Part shown: positions 23,837-35,710 of the stretch, piece by piece | Layout of the letters: each line of letters opens with the position of its first letter | Numbering within the stretch: position 1 is the first letter of the stretch | Assembly (NCBI GenBank): GCA_033980235.1 | Contig: CM067075.1 | Coordinates: forward strand, 18,550,844-18,614,843 | Direction: 5' to 3' | Length of the DNA: 64,000 bases | From: Diadema setosum | Lineage: Eukaryota > Echinodermata > Echinoidea > Diadematoida > Diadematidae | The notes under the pieces: generated by a model | The model's database searches: none | The model's input: only the letters and a program-made list of their open reading frames with translations | Told to the model about the DNA's origin: nothing | Program-made: the position numbers and the translations under genes

Positions 23837-24834
23837 AAGGAAAAGTAGAAATTACGCGGTGCGTAATATATGTCCCCGCCGGAAGTAGCATTTAGTAGCA
23901 AAATGTACAATATAGGTAAAAAGATGAAGGTCAAAGGTCAAAGAAGTCAAAGGTCAAAATTCTATGTAGAAGTTTTGAAGCCCTCACCTAGTGCCATCAC
24001 ATAAAGCAAACGGAATCGAAATCGGGTTAGAAATGGCGAAGGAGCAGCATTTTGTAGCCAATGTACAATATAGGTAAAAAAAATCAAGGTCAAAGGTCAA
24101 AGAAGTCAAAGGTCAAAATTCTGTGTAGAAGTTTTGAAGCCCTCACCTAGTGCCATCACTTAAAGCAAACGGAATTGAAATCGGGTTACAAATGGCAAAG
24201 GAGTAGCATTTTGTAGCAAAATGTACAATATAGGTAAAAAATCAAGGTCAAAGGTCAAAGAAGTCAAAGGTCAAAATTCTGTGTAGAAGTTTTGAAGCCC
24301 TCACCTAGTGCCATCACTTAAAGCAAACGGAATTGAAATCGGGTTACAAATGGCGAAGGAGTAGCATTTTGTAGCAAAATGTACAATATAGGTCAAAAAT
24401 CAAGGTCAAAGGTCAAAGAAGTCAAAGGTTAAAATTCTGTGTAGAAGTTTTGAAGCCCTCACCTAGTGCCATCATATAAAGCAAACGGAATCAAAATCGG
24501 GTTAGAAATGGCGAAGGAGTAGCATTTTGAAGCAAAATGTACAATATAGGTCAAAGGTCAAGGTCAAAGGTCACAATTGAAATTCTGTATAGAAGTTTCA
24601 AAGCTCCCATGTAGTGCTATCATATAAAGCAAACAGAATCAAAATCGGGTTAGAAATGACGAAGGAGTAGCATTTTGAACATTTTGATCACACACGGACG
24701 CACACACGGACGGACACACGGACGGACGGACGGACGGACGCACGGACGGACGGACACACACACGTACGGAGCCCGTTTCATAGTCCCCTGCTCGAACTCG
24801 TTCGGCGGGGACAATAATTACCTGCGTAATTTTC
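23837..24834 (-). mobile_element. Helentron-like element, family B (GTCCCCGCCG), copy 1
   Basis: Read on the minus strand: 5' GTCCCCGCCGAAC folding with GCAGGGGAC (24779-24808), a (GTCC)n tract (about 24694-24751), five units of about 158 bp (phase marks at 23886, 24045, 24204, 24362, 24520, 24668), each with GGTCAAAGGTCAAAGAAGTC on the plus strand, then CGGCGGGGAC (23874-23883), a hairpin ATTACGC/GCGTAAT (about 23851-23867) and TTTCTAC. Nearly identical to the copy at 50219-51197. Confidence 0.72.
24694..24751 (+). repeat. (GGAC)n microsatellite
   Basis: ACGG/CACA-interrupted GGAC repeat inside a family B element; the counterpart in the other copy is at about 51078-51140. Confidence 0.85.
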
Positions 24835-25077
24835 AGCCAGTCGATTATAATAGCTTTCATCAGTGGACTGACCAATCTTTGACCTTGATCACATGATGGA
24901 CAAATGGCCATGTCACAGACTTTCCAAAGACTTTGGAAACTGTTTCATAGGTCAGAGACAGTCATGGATGACCCTAAGTAGTAAAGGAAGAAAATCTACA
25001 CATAGAATAGGCTCTCTCAAACTGCAGCTATCCTCAGTGGGTTTTAAATAAGATCAGCCATTTTGATGTATACATGT

Positions 25078-25170
25078 TTAACCCATTGAGGACGGTTTGA
25101 TTTTGCTACAACAGGCATTTCCCATAGACGCTTGCCCGAGTATACTCGGGACTCGTCCTCAACGGGTTAA
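25078..25170. mobile_element. 93-bp MITE (TTAACCC...GGGTTAA), copy 1
   Basis: Ends TTAACCCATTGAGGACG and CGTCCTCAACGGGTTAA, with inner palindrome CCCGAGTATACTCGGG. A second copy is at 35711-35803. Confidence 0.75.
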
Positions 25171-25214
25171 AGCACTGAATTGATCAGTGTTTAAGTAGTA
25201 GCCATGATAAAAAT

Positions 25215-25312
25215 CATGGGCATACATACTCGAGCAGGAGTCAAACCTACGACCTCCTGATCGCTGGACGGGCGTTAGCTCCACTAGACCACCGAGCTTT
25301 CGCCCAACAGCA
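25215..25312 (-). mobile_element. tRNA-derived SINE head
   Basis: On the minus strand an A-box-like GTGGTCTAGTGG (25292-25281) is followed 34 bases later by a B-box GGTTTGACTCC (25247-25237) inside a T-arm with five paired bases (GTAGG/CCTGC). The acceptor stem is poorly paired, so a working tRNA is unlikely and a SINE head is preferred. A small hairpin (ATGATTTTTATCAT) follows. Confidence 0.55.
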
Positions 25313-25419
25313 AGTGTTGGTTCTAATCCTTATGAAAACATCTCGACGGAAGAATCTCATGAATTTGAAAGATCAGCCATGTCAAGAAAGAAAAGTCATC
25401 ATGAACAAAGACAGCACTA

Positions 25420-25700
25420 CATCAGTAAAAGGACAGATTGTACTACCTTATGTCATAGAGTTTTATTCCCTGTGGAGGAATTTCAAAAATTTGGCATTAA
25501 GGGTTATCTTCAACCAAACTAGGACACTAAAGTCAATGCTTGGTTAGTAGCACTGAAGGACAAACCTCAGGACATCACTGGCACCATGTAGGCTTACAGG
25601 ATACCTTGTCAAGGAAAGACAATTAAAGGTGTTTGCCTGGGACTGTACATCTGAAAAAGGGAATGCTCATCTAGGACCAGATTTCTTAACACAGATGTGC
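25420..25700 (+). pseudogene. Possible Penelope-like element relic (linker to GIY-YIG region)
   Basis: The plus frame reads VLPYVIEFYSLWRNFKNLAL, then after stops a KDKPQDITG block and an AYRIPCQGKT block. Penelope-like elements carry a comparable run (Pro-Tyr-Val, a basic linker, K-D-K-P, then tyrosine-arginine-isoleucine-proline-cysteine) before a GIY-YIG nuclease. Several stops interrupt it. The assignment is from pattern memory only. Confidence 0.35.
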
Positions 25701-26092
25701 CTCCTCTGAATTTTTCCGACATATTTACACTGTATACCTCCTGAACACCATGGGGACTTAATGCACTGAAAGCCTCAACATTATGAAAGGGGAGTCAATG
25801 GAACAAGTTATATCAGAGCCTATCAAACTTCCAAAGGTCTATGACCCACTAATCAACTACTATGTAGTCAGTGAGCTGATGAAAGCTGTAGAATTGACAG
25901 CTGAATATTGAGGGAGTAAATGTTTCATATTGAGGTCAAAAGTTTTTACTTCTAATCATATTTACAAAATGATTACAAGGAATTATTAGTACAGCTCCTA
26001 ATTGTCTTGACTGGGAGACACCCCTGACGGTAAAATTTTATACAAATGATTAAAATAAAGAGAATCACTGGACCATCAATTTTAATGAAAAA

Positions 26093-28401
26093 CTAAACAC
26101 TAAACAAAAAGTAAGTTCCCCCTAAAACAAACCTCTGTAATTTATGAATCAGGAACCTTTGAGGAAATCTGAATACATGATTATGTAGCTGTATTTCTCG
26201 GCTACCTTTCATGTGAAATTCAGTGGATATCACTTGGTCACGCTTGAGTGAGCATGACTTAAAGTCAAAATGGTCACTTTTTGAAGTTCACAAGGCCAAT
26301 TTTGCAACTTTGATTTGGTGATATCGAAACAAATTTCAATTTTCCAGGATAAAAAGGCATGCAACGTATAATTTTTGTGCTTCTTATCGTACCATGTGAC
26401 TTGTGCATAAAATTTCACGGTTGAGTGAACACGGGGTGAAAATTACCAAAATGGCCGATTTGACATGCTTCTTGTGGTAATTTCAGTCAATTGAGATTGA
26501 ATTCGTATATTGAACAGTTTTTACACACAATTCACGTAATTTCACGGTTGAATGAGCACATTAAAAACAAAGAAAAATAACAATTTAAATTGTGCAGTAA
26601 GAATTGCGATAATCTTGCGCACTGAAATCAAGTGTTTAATGTTTTTTGTATTGTGTTTAATGCCACTGTGCATACAGTAATCACCTGACATTTCAGTCAC
26701 GCTTCAATGAGCATGTGGGGCTGGAAAACCCGTTTTACCCTACATAATAAAAAAGTATTCATTGTTTTTAATGTTTTAGTTGCAATGTTGGGAAATTACT
26801 CTGATTTCAATGAAAAAGATAACATTTCAATAAAAAATTACATGGTGACATGCTTCAGTGAGCACATAAGATGAGCAAAGCGTGTGGGTCAAAACCATTT
26901 TCATGGCTGAAATTCCCATATGATTTACATTTGCTTTGTTTATGAAGACGTATTCAGTGGTGTTAGCGGATAGAGCCTAAAAAGTGAGTGAAGATGCTAC
27001 CCAATCTGTGTTATATTGCCATAACGATCGCATAATATTCAACCAACATTTTAAGCAACTATCATTACCATCACAATCATCAACACCACATGAACAACAA
27101 AGACCACAATCTCACCACAATCAATATCTGTCTCCAGACTCTCAGTGCATATTTGCAGCACGGGAGGATATTGATGTTTAACAAAAGTGAAATTTGGTAC
27201 CATGTCAATGACCAATTACATTTATTTCCCCTTGAGTTAATGTATGACTTCATGACGTCACAAAGACATCAAGAACTTAATGCCAAAATCAGTATTCAGT
27301 TGCGAGGACAAAGGCCCAGAGATTTAATTTGCATAATTTCTCATCTCTGCCCCAACAAGGGAATGTCATCAAACTAAAGGCAGACCAATTTCCCAGGAAT
27401 ACTTCAATATTTAATCAAAGGTAGCCATGGATTATAAGGGGGGTTTCCAGCCCCAGGTACCCTTTGACGTGTAAGATTTTGAAGGAATGCCAAGGATCAC
27501 TGAGACATTTATATCGGTCCTAAAACGCAATAATGAAATGTTTTTCAGTTGATTTTAAATGCAGAATATTAAAGCAACACTTGCTGGATGATTTCAGTAG
27601 GATAAATCATTGTTTCATAATGTGGTCATTCAACCGTAAAATAAACCACACTGCATGCATAAGCCATTGTTAGCTTTCAAAAGCATAAATTCCTCCTCTT
27701 CACATGAACTTACCATGGGGATTATGGCCAAAATGCCGATTTCTCATTATGTAGGGTAAAACGGGTTTTCCAGCCCCACATGCTCATTGAAGCGTGACTG
27801 AAATGTCAGGTGATTACTGTATGCACAGTGGCATTAAACACAATACAAAAAGCATTAAACACTTGATTTCAGTGCGCAAGATTATCGCAATTCTTACTGC
27901 ACAATTTAAATTGTTATTTTTCTTTGTTTTTAATGTGCTCATTCAACCGTGAAATTACGTGAATTGTGTGTAAAAACTGTTCAACACACGAATTCAATCT
28001 CAATTGACAGAAATTACCACGAGAAATATGTCAAATTGGCCATTTTGGTAATTTTCACCCTGTGTTCACTCAACCGTGAAATTTTGTGCACAAGCCACAT
28101 TGTACAATAAGAAGCACATAAATTATACGTTCCATGCCTTTTTATCCTGGAAAATTGAAATTTGTTTCGATATCACTAAATCAAAGTTGCAAAATTGGGC
28201 TTGTGAACTTCAAAAAGTGACCATTTTGACTTTAAGTCATGCTCACTGAAGCGTGACCAAGTGATGTCCACTGAATTTCACATGAAAGGTAGCCGAGAAA
28301 TACAGCTACATAATCATGTATTCAGATTTCCTAAAAGATTCCTGATTCATAAATTACAGAGGTTTGTTTTAGGGGGAACTTACTTTTTGTTTAGTGTTTA
28401 G
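26093..28401. mobile_element. 2.3-kb element with ~650-bp inverted arms
   Basis: Arm 26093-26750 (starts CTAAACACTAAAC) and arm 27745-28401 (ends GTGTTTAG) are near-perfect reverse complements; the ~990-bp middle is unique. A motif like TCACGCTTGAGTGAGCA recurs in the left arm and just past it at about 26237, 26420, 26543, 26696 and 26850, and in reverse in the right arm. Flanks AATTTTAATGAAAA and AATTGTCAATGAAAA resemble a long imperfect direct repeat. No transposase ORF. It looks like a non-autonomous DNA transposon with spaced internal binding sites; superfamily unknown. Confidence 0.7.
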
Positions 28402-28454
28402 AATTGTCAATGAAAATGTGGTAGAAAATGTATTGTTCTGTCTGTTTTACATAC

Positions 28455-28760
28455 ATGCATTAATAATAATAATAATAATACAGGGTACTTATAATGCGCC
28501 AGTTCCACATAGTTAACGTGCTCAAGGTGCAGTAGAAGAAGTAAGTTATGAAATACAAAAATCCTTACACAAACATGCACATGAAAATGAATGACACAAT
28601 CATGATAATGAAAAAATATACATCATAATATACAATTCTACTGGAAAATGGTCATGAACAAATGAGTCTTGAGGGCAACTTTAAAGGAGTCAACATTCGA
28701 AATGTGACGGATAGCTTGAGGCAACTGATTCCACAGGTAAGGTCCAGCATGTGCAAACGA
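28455..28760 (-). pseudogene. LINE 3' end fragment with (TTA)n tail
   Basis: The minus strand encodes the last part of a LINE ORF (GPYLWNQLPQAIRH..., then FKVALKTHLF and a stop near 28640), a ~150-bp 3' UTR, and an (ATT)n tail at 28461-28482. The rest of the element is missing. Confidence 0.65.
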
Positions 28761-29067
28761 CCGACATTAGATGCAAACTTATTGTTATTTCAATAACCGT
28801 TAGAACTGTAAGCTTCATTTTATCTCCATGATGTCTCAACGGTGTAAATGAGAAATAAAGAGGAAAATATTGGGATAGCTTTAATACGTATTTTGTTGAC
28901 AAGATCTCAGAGTATATTCACTCCACAGGACAGTATTCTTGGCCTTCTAGACATTATTCATGGACTTTAATATGGGCGTATTCACACACTACCTAGCTGT
29001 GCTGGACCTACAACTACTATATCTGAACTGTTAGGTTTAAAGAGACATTCTGCTGTAGGACAAGCTA
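28761..29067. other. Unassigned stretch left of the Ty3/gypsy element
   Basis: No gene recognised. Possibly more of the LINE fragment, too diverged to tell. Confidence 0.3.
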
Positions 29068-29072
29068 ATGTG

Positions 29073-29198
29073 TGTTATGATATGTAAATGACATGCAGAT
29101 GTATCGTGACCTGACCCATGACCTGTGATAACAGTGGAGCCAATAAAGTGCGCGCAAGTGCGCGTGTTCGTTGTACCTGAAAGTCGAGTCTTGTTACA
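29073..29198 (+). repeat. 5' LTR (126 bp)
   Basis: Starts TGTTATG and ends TTGTTACA. It contains AATAAA at about 29142. It differs from the 3' LTR by two substitutions and a 10-bp GC-rich indel. TGGCGGCAGCGGTGGGGG follows directly (29199) at the primer-binding-site position; the tRNA was not assigned. Confidence 0.9.
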
Positions 29199-29368
29199 TG
29201 GCGGCAGCGGTGGGGGCCTGAATTTTCACATTTTTACACCATAACCAGCGAACCCTCGGTGAATCAGGCCCCAGCAGAGCAATAGCGTTAGTTTCAACTA
29301 CAGAAAAACGTAAACGGTGAGAGAAATTTACGTTTCGGACAGTTGTATTTTGCTGATTAAACCTAGCC

Positions 29369-30712
29369 ATGCCGACGCTAGATGAGACTGAAACCGCTCG
29401 TCAGCAAACTGACAGCGATGCCGAGCAGGGAGGCCCGGGACGCCAGCCCTCTCCAGTGCCACAGCATGCCGCTGCGCATCGGGCAACAGCCGCACCACCT
29501 CCAGTGGGTGGGATTCGTCCGCCAGCCCCTCTAGCTGTCAACCAAGGGGTGATTGATGGGTGGAAAACCTGGAAGCAGATGTGGCAGAACTACAGTGTTG
29601 TAGCTCAGTTAGATAAGCAGACATCAGAGTATCGAACAGCGCTATTTCTGCACGCTATCGGGCTGGCTGGACTTGAGATTTACAACAGCTTTGTATTTGC
29701 TAGCGAGGAACAGAGCAAGGAACTTACAACAATTATAGCTGCCTTTGAAGACTATGCTATCGGAGAGAAAAATGAGACATATGAATGATACTTCTTCAAC
29801 AAGAGACGCCAAGAACAAGGTGAGAACTTTGAAACATTCCTTGCCAGTTTGAGATCATTAGCAAAGTCATGTAATTTTTGCCAATGCATGGCTGATTCCC
29901 TACTGAGAGACAAGATCGTCTTAGGGATAAATGACTTGCAAACCAGAAAGCGTCTCCTACAAGAGAGGAAACTCACTCTTAGTAGTTGCATTGACATTTG
30001 TAAGAGTGCTGAGACAGTGGAGTCCCATCTCCGAGCCTTCAACGACAGTGGAAATGGCAAGTCAGCTGCTACAGTCCACAGCATCAAGCAGTATGGCAGC
30101 AAACGCAATAAGCATCAATCGCAAAAGCAAAGCGGTACTGGTGCACATCCTAAGCCGAAGAGTGGTCAAAAGAATGCCACCAGGGAAGCTAAGAGCTGCA
30201 AGTATTGTGGAAAGGAGCACCCCAGAGATAAGCAGCAGTGCCCTGCCTATGGACAAACATGCAAATCCTGCAGGGGCAGCAACCATTTTGCAAAAGTATG
30301 CAACAAGAAAAGAGTCCACAAGCTAGACGAGCAAGCAGACAGTGACACTAGCACTGAATTCATTGACAACGTCACCATAGTGATCAATTCAGTGCAGCCC
30401 AAAGATGAAGTATATGCACAGATGCTGATCAACGATTCACCTGTGGTCTTCCAGGTGGATAGTGGGGCAAGTGTGAACGTACTGCCCAAGAAGCACTTGC
30501 AGGGTACAGACTGCACTCTCCAGCCAACACGAAAAAAATTTAAGATGTGGAATGAATCTGCCACTAATGCGGAGGGAACCTGCCGTCTGAGGGTGCTAAA
30601 TCCAAAGACAAATTGCAAGTACTCGGTAGAGTTCATTGTGGTAGATGCTGATTTCACTCCACTACTTGGTAGCAAGGCCAGTCAGCGAATGAACTTGGAT
30701 CACAGTCAATGA
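29369..30712 (+). pseudogene. Ty3/gypsy gag-protease, one in-frame stop
   Basis: Starts at ATG 29369 and stays in one frame to 30712 except for a TGA at 29786-29788, where related proteins have Arg, so CGA to TGA by CpG decay is likely. Features: a Gag capsid-like region with WKTWKQMWQNY; two zinc knuckles (CKYCGKEH..C and CKSCRGSNHFAKVC, about 30200-30300); and a retropepsin motif VDSGA (about 30457-30471). Gag packages the RNA and the protease cuts the polyprotein. The frame closes just after the protease because of a one-base shift near 30697-30698. Confidence 0.85.
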
Positions 30713-32353
30713 TGAGAGCTTCCATCGTGTAAATGCGGCAACAACCACGAGGAGTGCCAAGCCTGAGGAACGTTTCAACTCGGTGTTCAATGGGGAGCTT
30801 GGCGAGCTGCCAGGGGAAGCACACCTAGAGGTAGACAAAGACGTGCAACCAACTGTTCTACCACCCCGACGCTTACCTCATGCAACCAAACAGAAGGTTA
30901 GAGCCGAACTTGACCGTATGGTGGAGCAAGGAATCATCGCAGTTGTCCACCATCCTACCAGCTGGGTCAGCCAACTGGTAGTCGCAGAGAAAAAGAATGG
31001 AGACCTCCATATCTGCATAGACCCCCGTCCACTCAACAGAGCATTGAAACAGGAGCACTATCCACTCCCGGTAATAGAGGACATCCTGCCAGACCTGAAT
31101 CAGTCCAAAATTTTCAGTAAGCTGGACATGAGTTCAGCCTTCTGGCAGATCAAGCTTGACCAGTCTTTGAGCAACCTGACCACGTTCAACACGCCCTTTG
31201 GTCGCTATTGTTGGTGCCGACTGCCTTTCGGCACAAGTGTATCTTCGGAGATCTTCCAGCGGAGACTGCACCAGGCGCTTGAAGGACTGCCTGGCGTTAT
31301 CTGTGTAGCAGACGACATTCTGGTGTACGGGGGAGGAGAGACCAACGAAGAAGCTGTTGCTGACCATGATGCAAAGCTGGAGCAGTTGCTACTGCGGTGT
31401 GTTGAGCACAACATAAAACTCAATAAAGACAAGTCAGTCCTCAGGGCAACCGACATACCATTCCTAGGTCATGTCATCACGAGCAAGGGGTTGCAGCCTG
31501 ACCCCGAAAAGGTTGCCGATGTCATCAATATGCCAGCATCTTCAGACGTCAAAGGAGTACAGAGACTGGTAGGATTCGTCAACTACCTGAGCAAATTTCT
31601 ACCCAGCCTATCAGACATCCTTGAGCCTATCAGACAGTTGATGAAGCCAGAAATAGCTTGGGGGTGGTCATCTGAGCAAGCTGACGCTTTGCAGAGGATC
31701 AAACAGATGGTCTTGGAAGCACCACTGCTGGCATTCTACGATCCCAAGGAGGAGCTCACAATTCAGTGTGACGCAAGCAACAAGGGCTTAGGAGCAGCAC
31801 TGCTCCAAAATGGCCGTCCGATCGCATACACGAGTAGAGCCCTCACCGACACGGAAACGCGTTATGCTTCAATTGAAAAGGAAATGCTAGCTGTAGTGTT
31901 TTTGATGGAGCGGTTCCACCAGTACACGTTTGGTCGGTTCACCAATGTTGTTAGTGACCACAAGCCACTAGAAATGATAGTGAAAAAGCCTCTAGTGAAA
32001 GCGCCAAAGCGTTTACAGGGAATGCTTCTACGTCTGCAGAGCTACGATTTCGATATCAGCTACCAGCAAGGGAAGCTGATGTATCTCGCTGACACATTAT
32101 CACGAGCCGTCAGCAAGGCGACAAGTAGCGTTCATGCCTTCGAGGAGATTAACTCGGTGTCGCGACTTCCTATCCGCGATGAGCGCCTCAAACGAATTCG
32201 CGAGGAGACGGAAACAGATGACACACTGCAGATGCTGAAACGCATCATTATTCAAGGATGGCCTAGTGAGCGAGACGCAGTACATGAGTTGTTGATGCCT
32301 TATTATAGCTATAGGGATGAGCTCGCAGTGCAAGATGGTTTGATCTTTGATGG
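30699..32353 (+). pseudogene. Ty3/gypsy pol: reverse transcriptase and RNase H
   Basis: Open in the +1 frame relative to gag. RT blocks include CIDPRPLN, KLDMSSAFWQI, LPFGTS and the catalytic VADD (about 31305-31316), where the usual first residue of YxDD is Val. The thumb region and an RNase H with LTIQCDASNKGLG and DHKPL follow. The frame runs a few codons into an inserted MITE and stops at 32393. The one-base offset from gag-protease may be a mutation; a programmed frameshift cannot be excluded. Confidence 0.85.
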
Positions 32354-33066
32354 GCCAGTCACAAATCAGTTGCGATGCGTCGGCGATGGGTAAAACCCGG
32401 GAAATTTTAACAAAATCTTGAGACAGATCTCACGACTTTGCACCCATCAGAGGCACTCTCCGGACGCCTGCGGCTTGTCGCAGATTTTTTAGGCATCGCC
32501 ACACCCGTCGCAGTCCCTAACTTTGAACTTAAAATTGCAAGATTGCTCGCAAGATTTTTCACCCATTTTGGGCATCCCAGACACAATATCCGATGACCTA
32601 CGATGCCCTCCGATTAATCGGAGGCGTCCTCCGAATAATCTGAGACTAGTCGCAAGATTCTGTGTGGGATTGGAAATTCAGGTTGAGATTCAATGTCTGC
32701 GAGTAGTCTCCGGCGCCCTGCGACGATTCGTACGCTTTCTGTGATCGTCTCTGACGATTCGTACGGTGGAATCGTAGTAAATCGCCATGTATATAAGGGC
32801 CTCCTTTTCCCCCACATATACCCAGGGGGAAAAAATTAAAAGAAAAGACGATCGCAGATATCGTCTCCGATGCAATCGGAGGCGATCGGAGGTTAATCCC
32901 ACGATTTTTCGACAAAACCGGGTCAAAATCCTTGAAAAAATCTCAGACATTGTGACTGCTCCACTTTTATTTGGATTATTGCTAGGATTGTTCAAGGATT
33001 CTTTATTTTCTACGACGACCCCTGGCCAAAACTAATTCCCGACAGATCGCCGACATTGTGACTGGG
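32354..33066. mobile_element. MITE inserted in gypsy pol (GGCCAGTCACAA ends)
   Basis: Ends GGGCCAGTCACAA and TTGTGACTGGGCC are inverted repeats around about 700 bp of CpG-rich sequence with internal hairpins such as TCCGATTAATCGGA (32609-32622) and many TCGCA/TCGGAG motifs. Removing it with a 2-bp GG duplication rejoins the pol frame between RNase H and integrase. The exact target duplication is ambiguous because the ends overlap the flank. Confidence 0.75.
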
Positions 33067-34093
33067 CCATGAAGGAGAGCGGGTGATCATCCCGATAAGT
33101 CTTCGCAGAGAAATGAAAGAGAGGATACACTCTTCTCATCTGGGCATTGAGGGATGCCTCCGATGCGCACGTGAATCTTTGTTTTGGCCTGGAATGAGTA
33201 GCGAAATAAAACAGTTCATAGCCACATGTGATGTGTGTCGCAATTATGATGTGTGCCAGCAAAAAGAATCGCTTATGAGCCACGAGCTGCCCACGAGACC
33301 GTGGGAAAGAGTCGCAGCAGATCTGTTCACATGGAACGGAAAGGAATACCTCTTTACGGTAGATTACCACAGCAACTTCTTTGAAGTTGACCACTTGAAG
33401 GGTACAAGCAGTGCAACGGTTATCCGCAAATTGAAAGGCCACTTCGCGCGGTATGGCAGCCCATGCCAAGTCATTACGGACAATGGCCCCCAGTTCACAT
33501 CGGCCCTTTTCCGTCAGTTCGCCACAGAATGGGATTTCGAGCATTTGTGTAGTAGCCCAGGTAACAGCAAGGCTAACGGAAAGGCCGAATCAGCTGTCAA
33601 AACAGCGAAGTGAATCATGACAAAGAGCGACAGATCGCGTTCTGATCCGTACTTAGCCCTACTGGACCATCGCAACACACCATCCCAAGGGCTAAGCACA
33701 AGCCCAGCCCAACACCTCATGAATCGCCGCACCCGCACACTTCTTCCAACAACGGCCGAACTACTCGAGCCTAGAGTAGTTGGAGAGCGAGAGCGCATGA
33801 AACAACGAGTGCAAAAACAGGCTGATTATTACAAGTCAGCCAAAGATCTACTCCCCTTAGAGGAGGGAGATACAGTGAGGATGCAACCCCTCGTCCAGGG
33901 GAAGAAAGGTTGGGAAAAGGCAATCGTGTCCCGTCGACTAGACGAGCGATCGTACGTGGTTGAAACTCCATCCGGAATATATCGCCGCAATCGCGTACAT
34001 CTGCGAAAAACACGCGAAAATCGGCCAGGAGAATGTACCGGCAAGCGCACAAAACACAGAAAAGCCAAGTCAAAAACCACTCGATGTGAATGA
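33067..34093 (+). pseudogene. Ty3/gypsy integrase
   Basis: Resumes pol after the MITE. HHCC zinc domain (HSSH and CDVC, about 33130-33240), DDE core with Asp in AADLF, Asp in ITDNGPQF and Glu in GKAES (about 33320-33595), a TGA at 33611-33613 where CGA is likely in intact relatives, then the C-terminal region to 34093 with LDHRNTP. Integrase joins the cDNA to target DNA. This copy is split by the stop. Confidence 0.85.
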
Positions 34094-34572
34094 GGAGAAG
34101 CCAGCCACGAAAGAAGCTCGTGGCCAGGACACCGACAATGACATGAATACAATGAAGACTTGATCAGGTCGCACCGTTAAGCGACCAGATTATCTGAAGA
34201 ACTATGTTACACGGTAACTCTGTTACATCACAGTGTATTCATTGCACATGTCTTTTGTTTGTTGTCTATAACCCATTCATTCATGATGTGTTGAATTATG
34301 TTCAATGTTTTATGATTTTCTTGGTTAACATATTAATGAATCACCAGCAAGCAATGATCAAGTAACAATCTTTTGTATCTAACTGTTTATTATTTGCACA
34401 GTGACAACTTGAAATACTAAAATTACCCCACTGTTCGGAAATATTTCATCTCGTAAATGCTTTATATCTTTGAGAATATTCTGCTGGGCAACATTCATTT
34501 TGTTGAGTATTATATATGTACTTAGTATTAGCCGTATCTATTGCATGTTAGATGTTTGTGTTAACAGAGTAG

Positions 34573-34636
34573 ACAAAAAAAAAAAAAGAAAAAGGAAAAA
34601 GAAAAAGGAAAAGGAAAAGGAAAAAGAAAACACGAA
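34573..34636 (+). repeat. Purine-rich (AAAAGG)n tract
   Basis: A/G-only low-complexity run in the noncoding 3' part of the gypsy element. Confidence 0.85.
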
Positions 34637-35069
34637 AGTATGGGTATTTTGGCAGATACAATTTGATATTTGTCCATGTTTTTTTTTCCAACTGTGTGAA
34701 CTAAATTCTCATTAGTGCTGAAATTCTATTTTTTAATAAAGTACAATTCATGTCTATGCAAATGAAAGATGGATTGCCAAAGTAATTGATGTGTTTAAAC
34801 CAGATCCTACATTTTGTATTCGGGAGATTTTAGAGATATTTTCCTATCAGCGTATTTCGATAGTACACATACAGTATTCACTAAAAAGACAGATTGTTTT
34901 TATGTAGGCCTATGTATGGTCTTTGGGATAACAAATGCCACGAGTATATACCGATTTATATTGTTTAAGTTGTAGGGACAGCTATTTACAACAAAAACAT
35001 GAACAAAAAATAAGTTTTGTGTCACCTAGTTTGAGAGAAGTTAAATGATTCGTTCTAAAAGAAAGGGGA

Positions 35070-35185
35070 TGTTATGGTATGTAAATGACATGCAGATGTA
35101 TCGTGACCTGACCCATGACCTGTGATAACAGTGGAGCCAATAAAGTGCGCGTGTTCGTTGTACCTGAAAATCGAGTCTTGTTACA
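35070..35185 (+). repeat. 3' LTR (116 bp)
   Basis: TGTTATGG...TTGTTACA, preceded by the polypurine tract AAAAGAAAGGGGA at 35057-35069, which primes plus-strand synthesis. Confidence 0.9.
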
Positions 35186-35190
35186 ATGTG

Positions 35191-35710
35191 CACAGTCACC
35201 TTGGATGCCTGTCTCTCGATGTGCAGAGAAAATTATGAAGATATCTTCGCAGGTTTTAGAATTCGCGCAGCCAGAAGTAGCGCGAAACACACAAAATTAA
35301 TGTACCACAAACATTTCTGCATTTACAGTATTGATCTTTGACCATGCTATTTGACCAAATGACATTACAATTGTTCCGTAAAAAGAGGGGAAAATGTGAC
35401 GAAAAATTACATCATGTGAAACCCATGATTCTTTTACTGTAGGTTTTGTTACTCTTGCTCCTAAGATAAAGAATGAGTACATTTGTTTCTTTTGTCTTTA
35501 TCGGGGGGGGGGGGGGGGGTGGGGATCTTCTGTAAATAGAGGTGTTGTCTATTTACTCATTTACCAGTGCAGTATTGGGTACAATGAGATATCAAATATG
35601 GCATTGTACACAGGATGTGATTTATCATTTTGCTTGAAACTTGGGGGAAGTAAAATTTTCATAAAATGTCTTGTTCAATGACCTTTGACTGTGAGCTATT
35701 CTGCCCAATA
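35191..35710. other. Unassigned stretch with a poly-G run
   Basis: No gene seen. A run of 17 G lies at 35503-35519. Confidence 0.4.

Larger units (their letters stand above)
29073..35185 (+). mobile_element. Ty3/gypsy LTR retrotransposon, complete but decayed
   Basis: 6.1 kb between two very short LTRs, flanked by ATGTG (29068-29072 and 35186-35190), a 5-bp target duplication. The order gag, protease, RT, RNase H, integrase is Ty3/gypsy; short LTRs and sequence flavour suggest the Mag/SURL side. The copy is defective: one TGA in gag (29786), a frame change near 30698, a 713-bp MITE in pol (32354-33066) and one TGA in integrase (33611). About 980 bp of noncoding sequence precede the 3' LTR, including a purine-rich tract (34573-34636). 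Confidence 0.9.

Noticed and set aside
23886..24680. CRISPR-like array of ~158-bp repeats
   Set aside because: Units are head-to-tail tandem repeats without unique spacers, in eukaryotic DNA, bounded by transposon ends.
25215..25312. Functional tRNA gene on the minus strand
   Set aside because: The A and B boxes are good but the acceptor stem does not pair, and it sits among SINE/MITE debris.
29752..34152. Several long minus-strand frames within the gypsy element (for example 30247-30675, 33032-33544)
   Set aside because: They mirror the gag-pol coding strand and carry no domain of their own.
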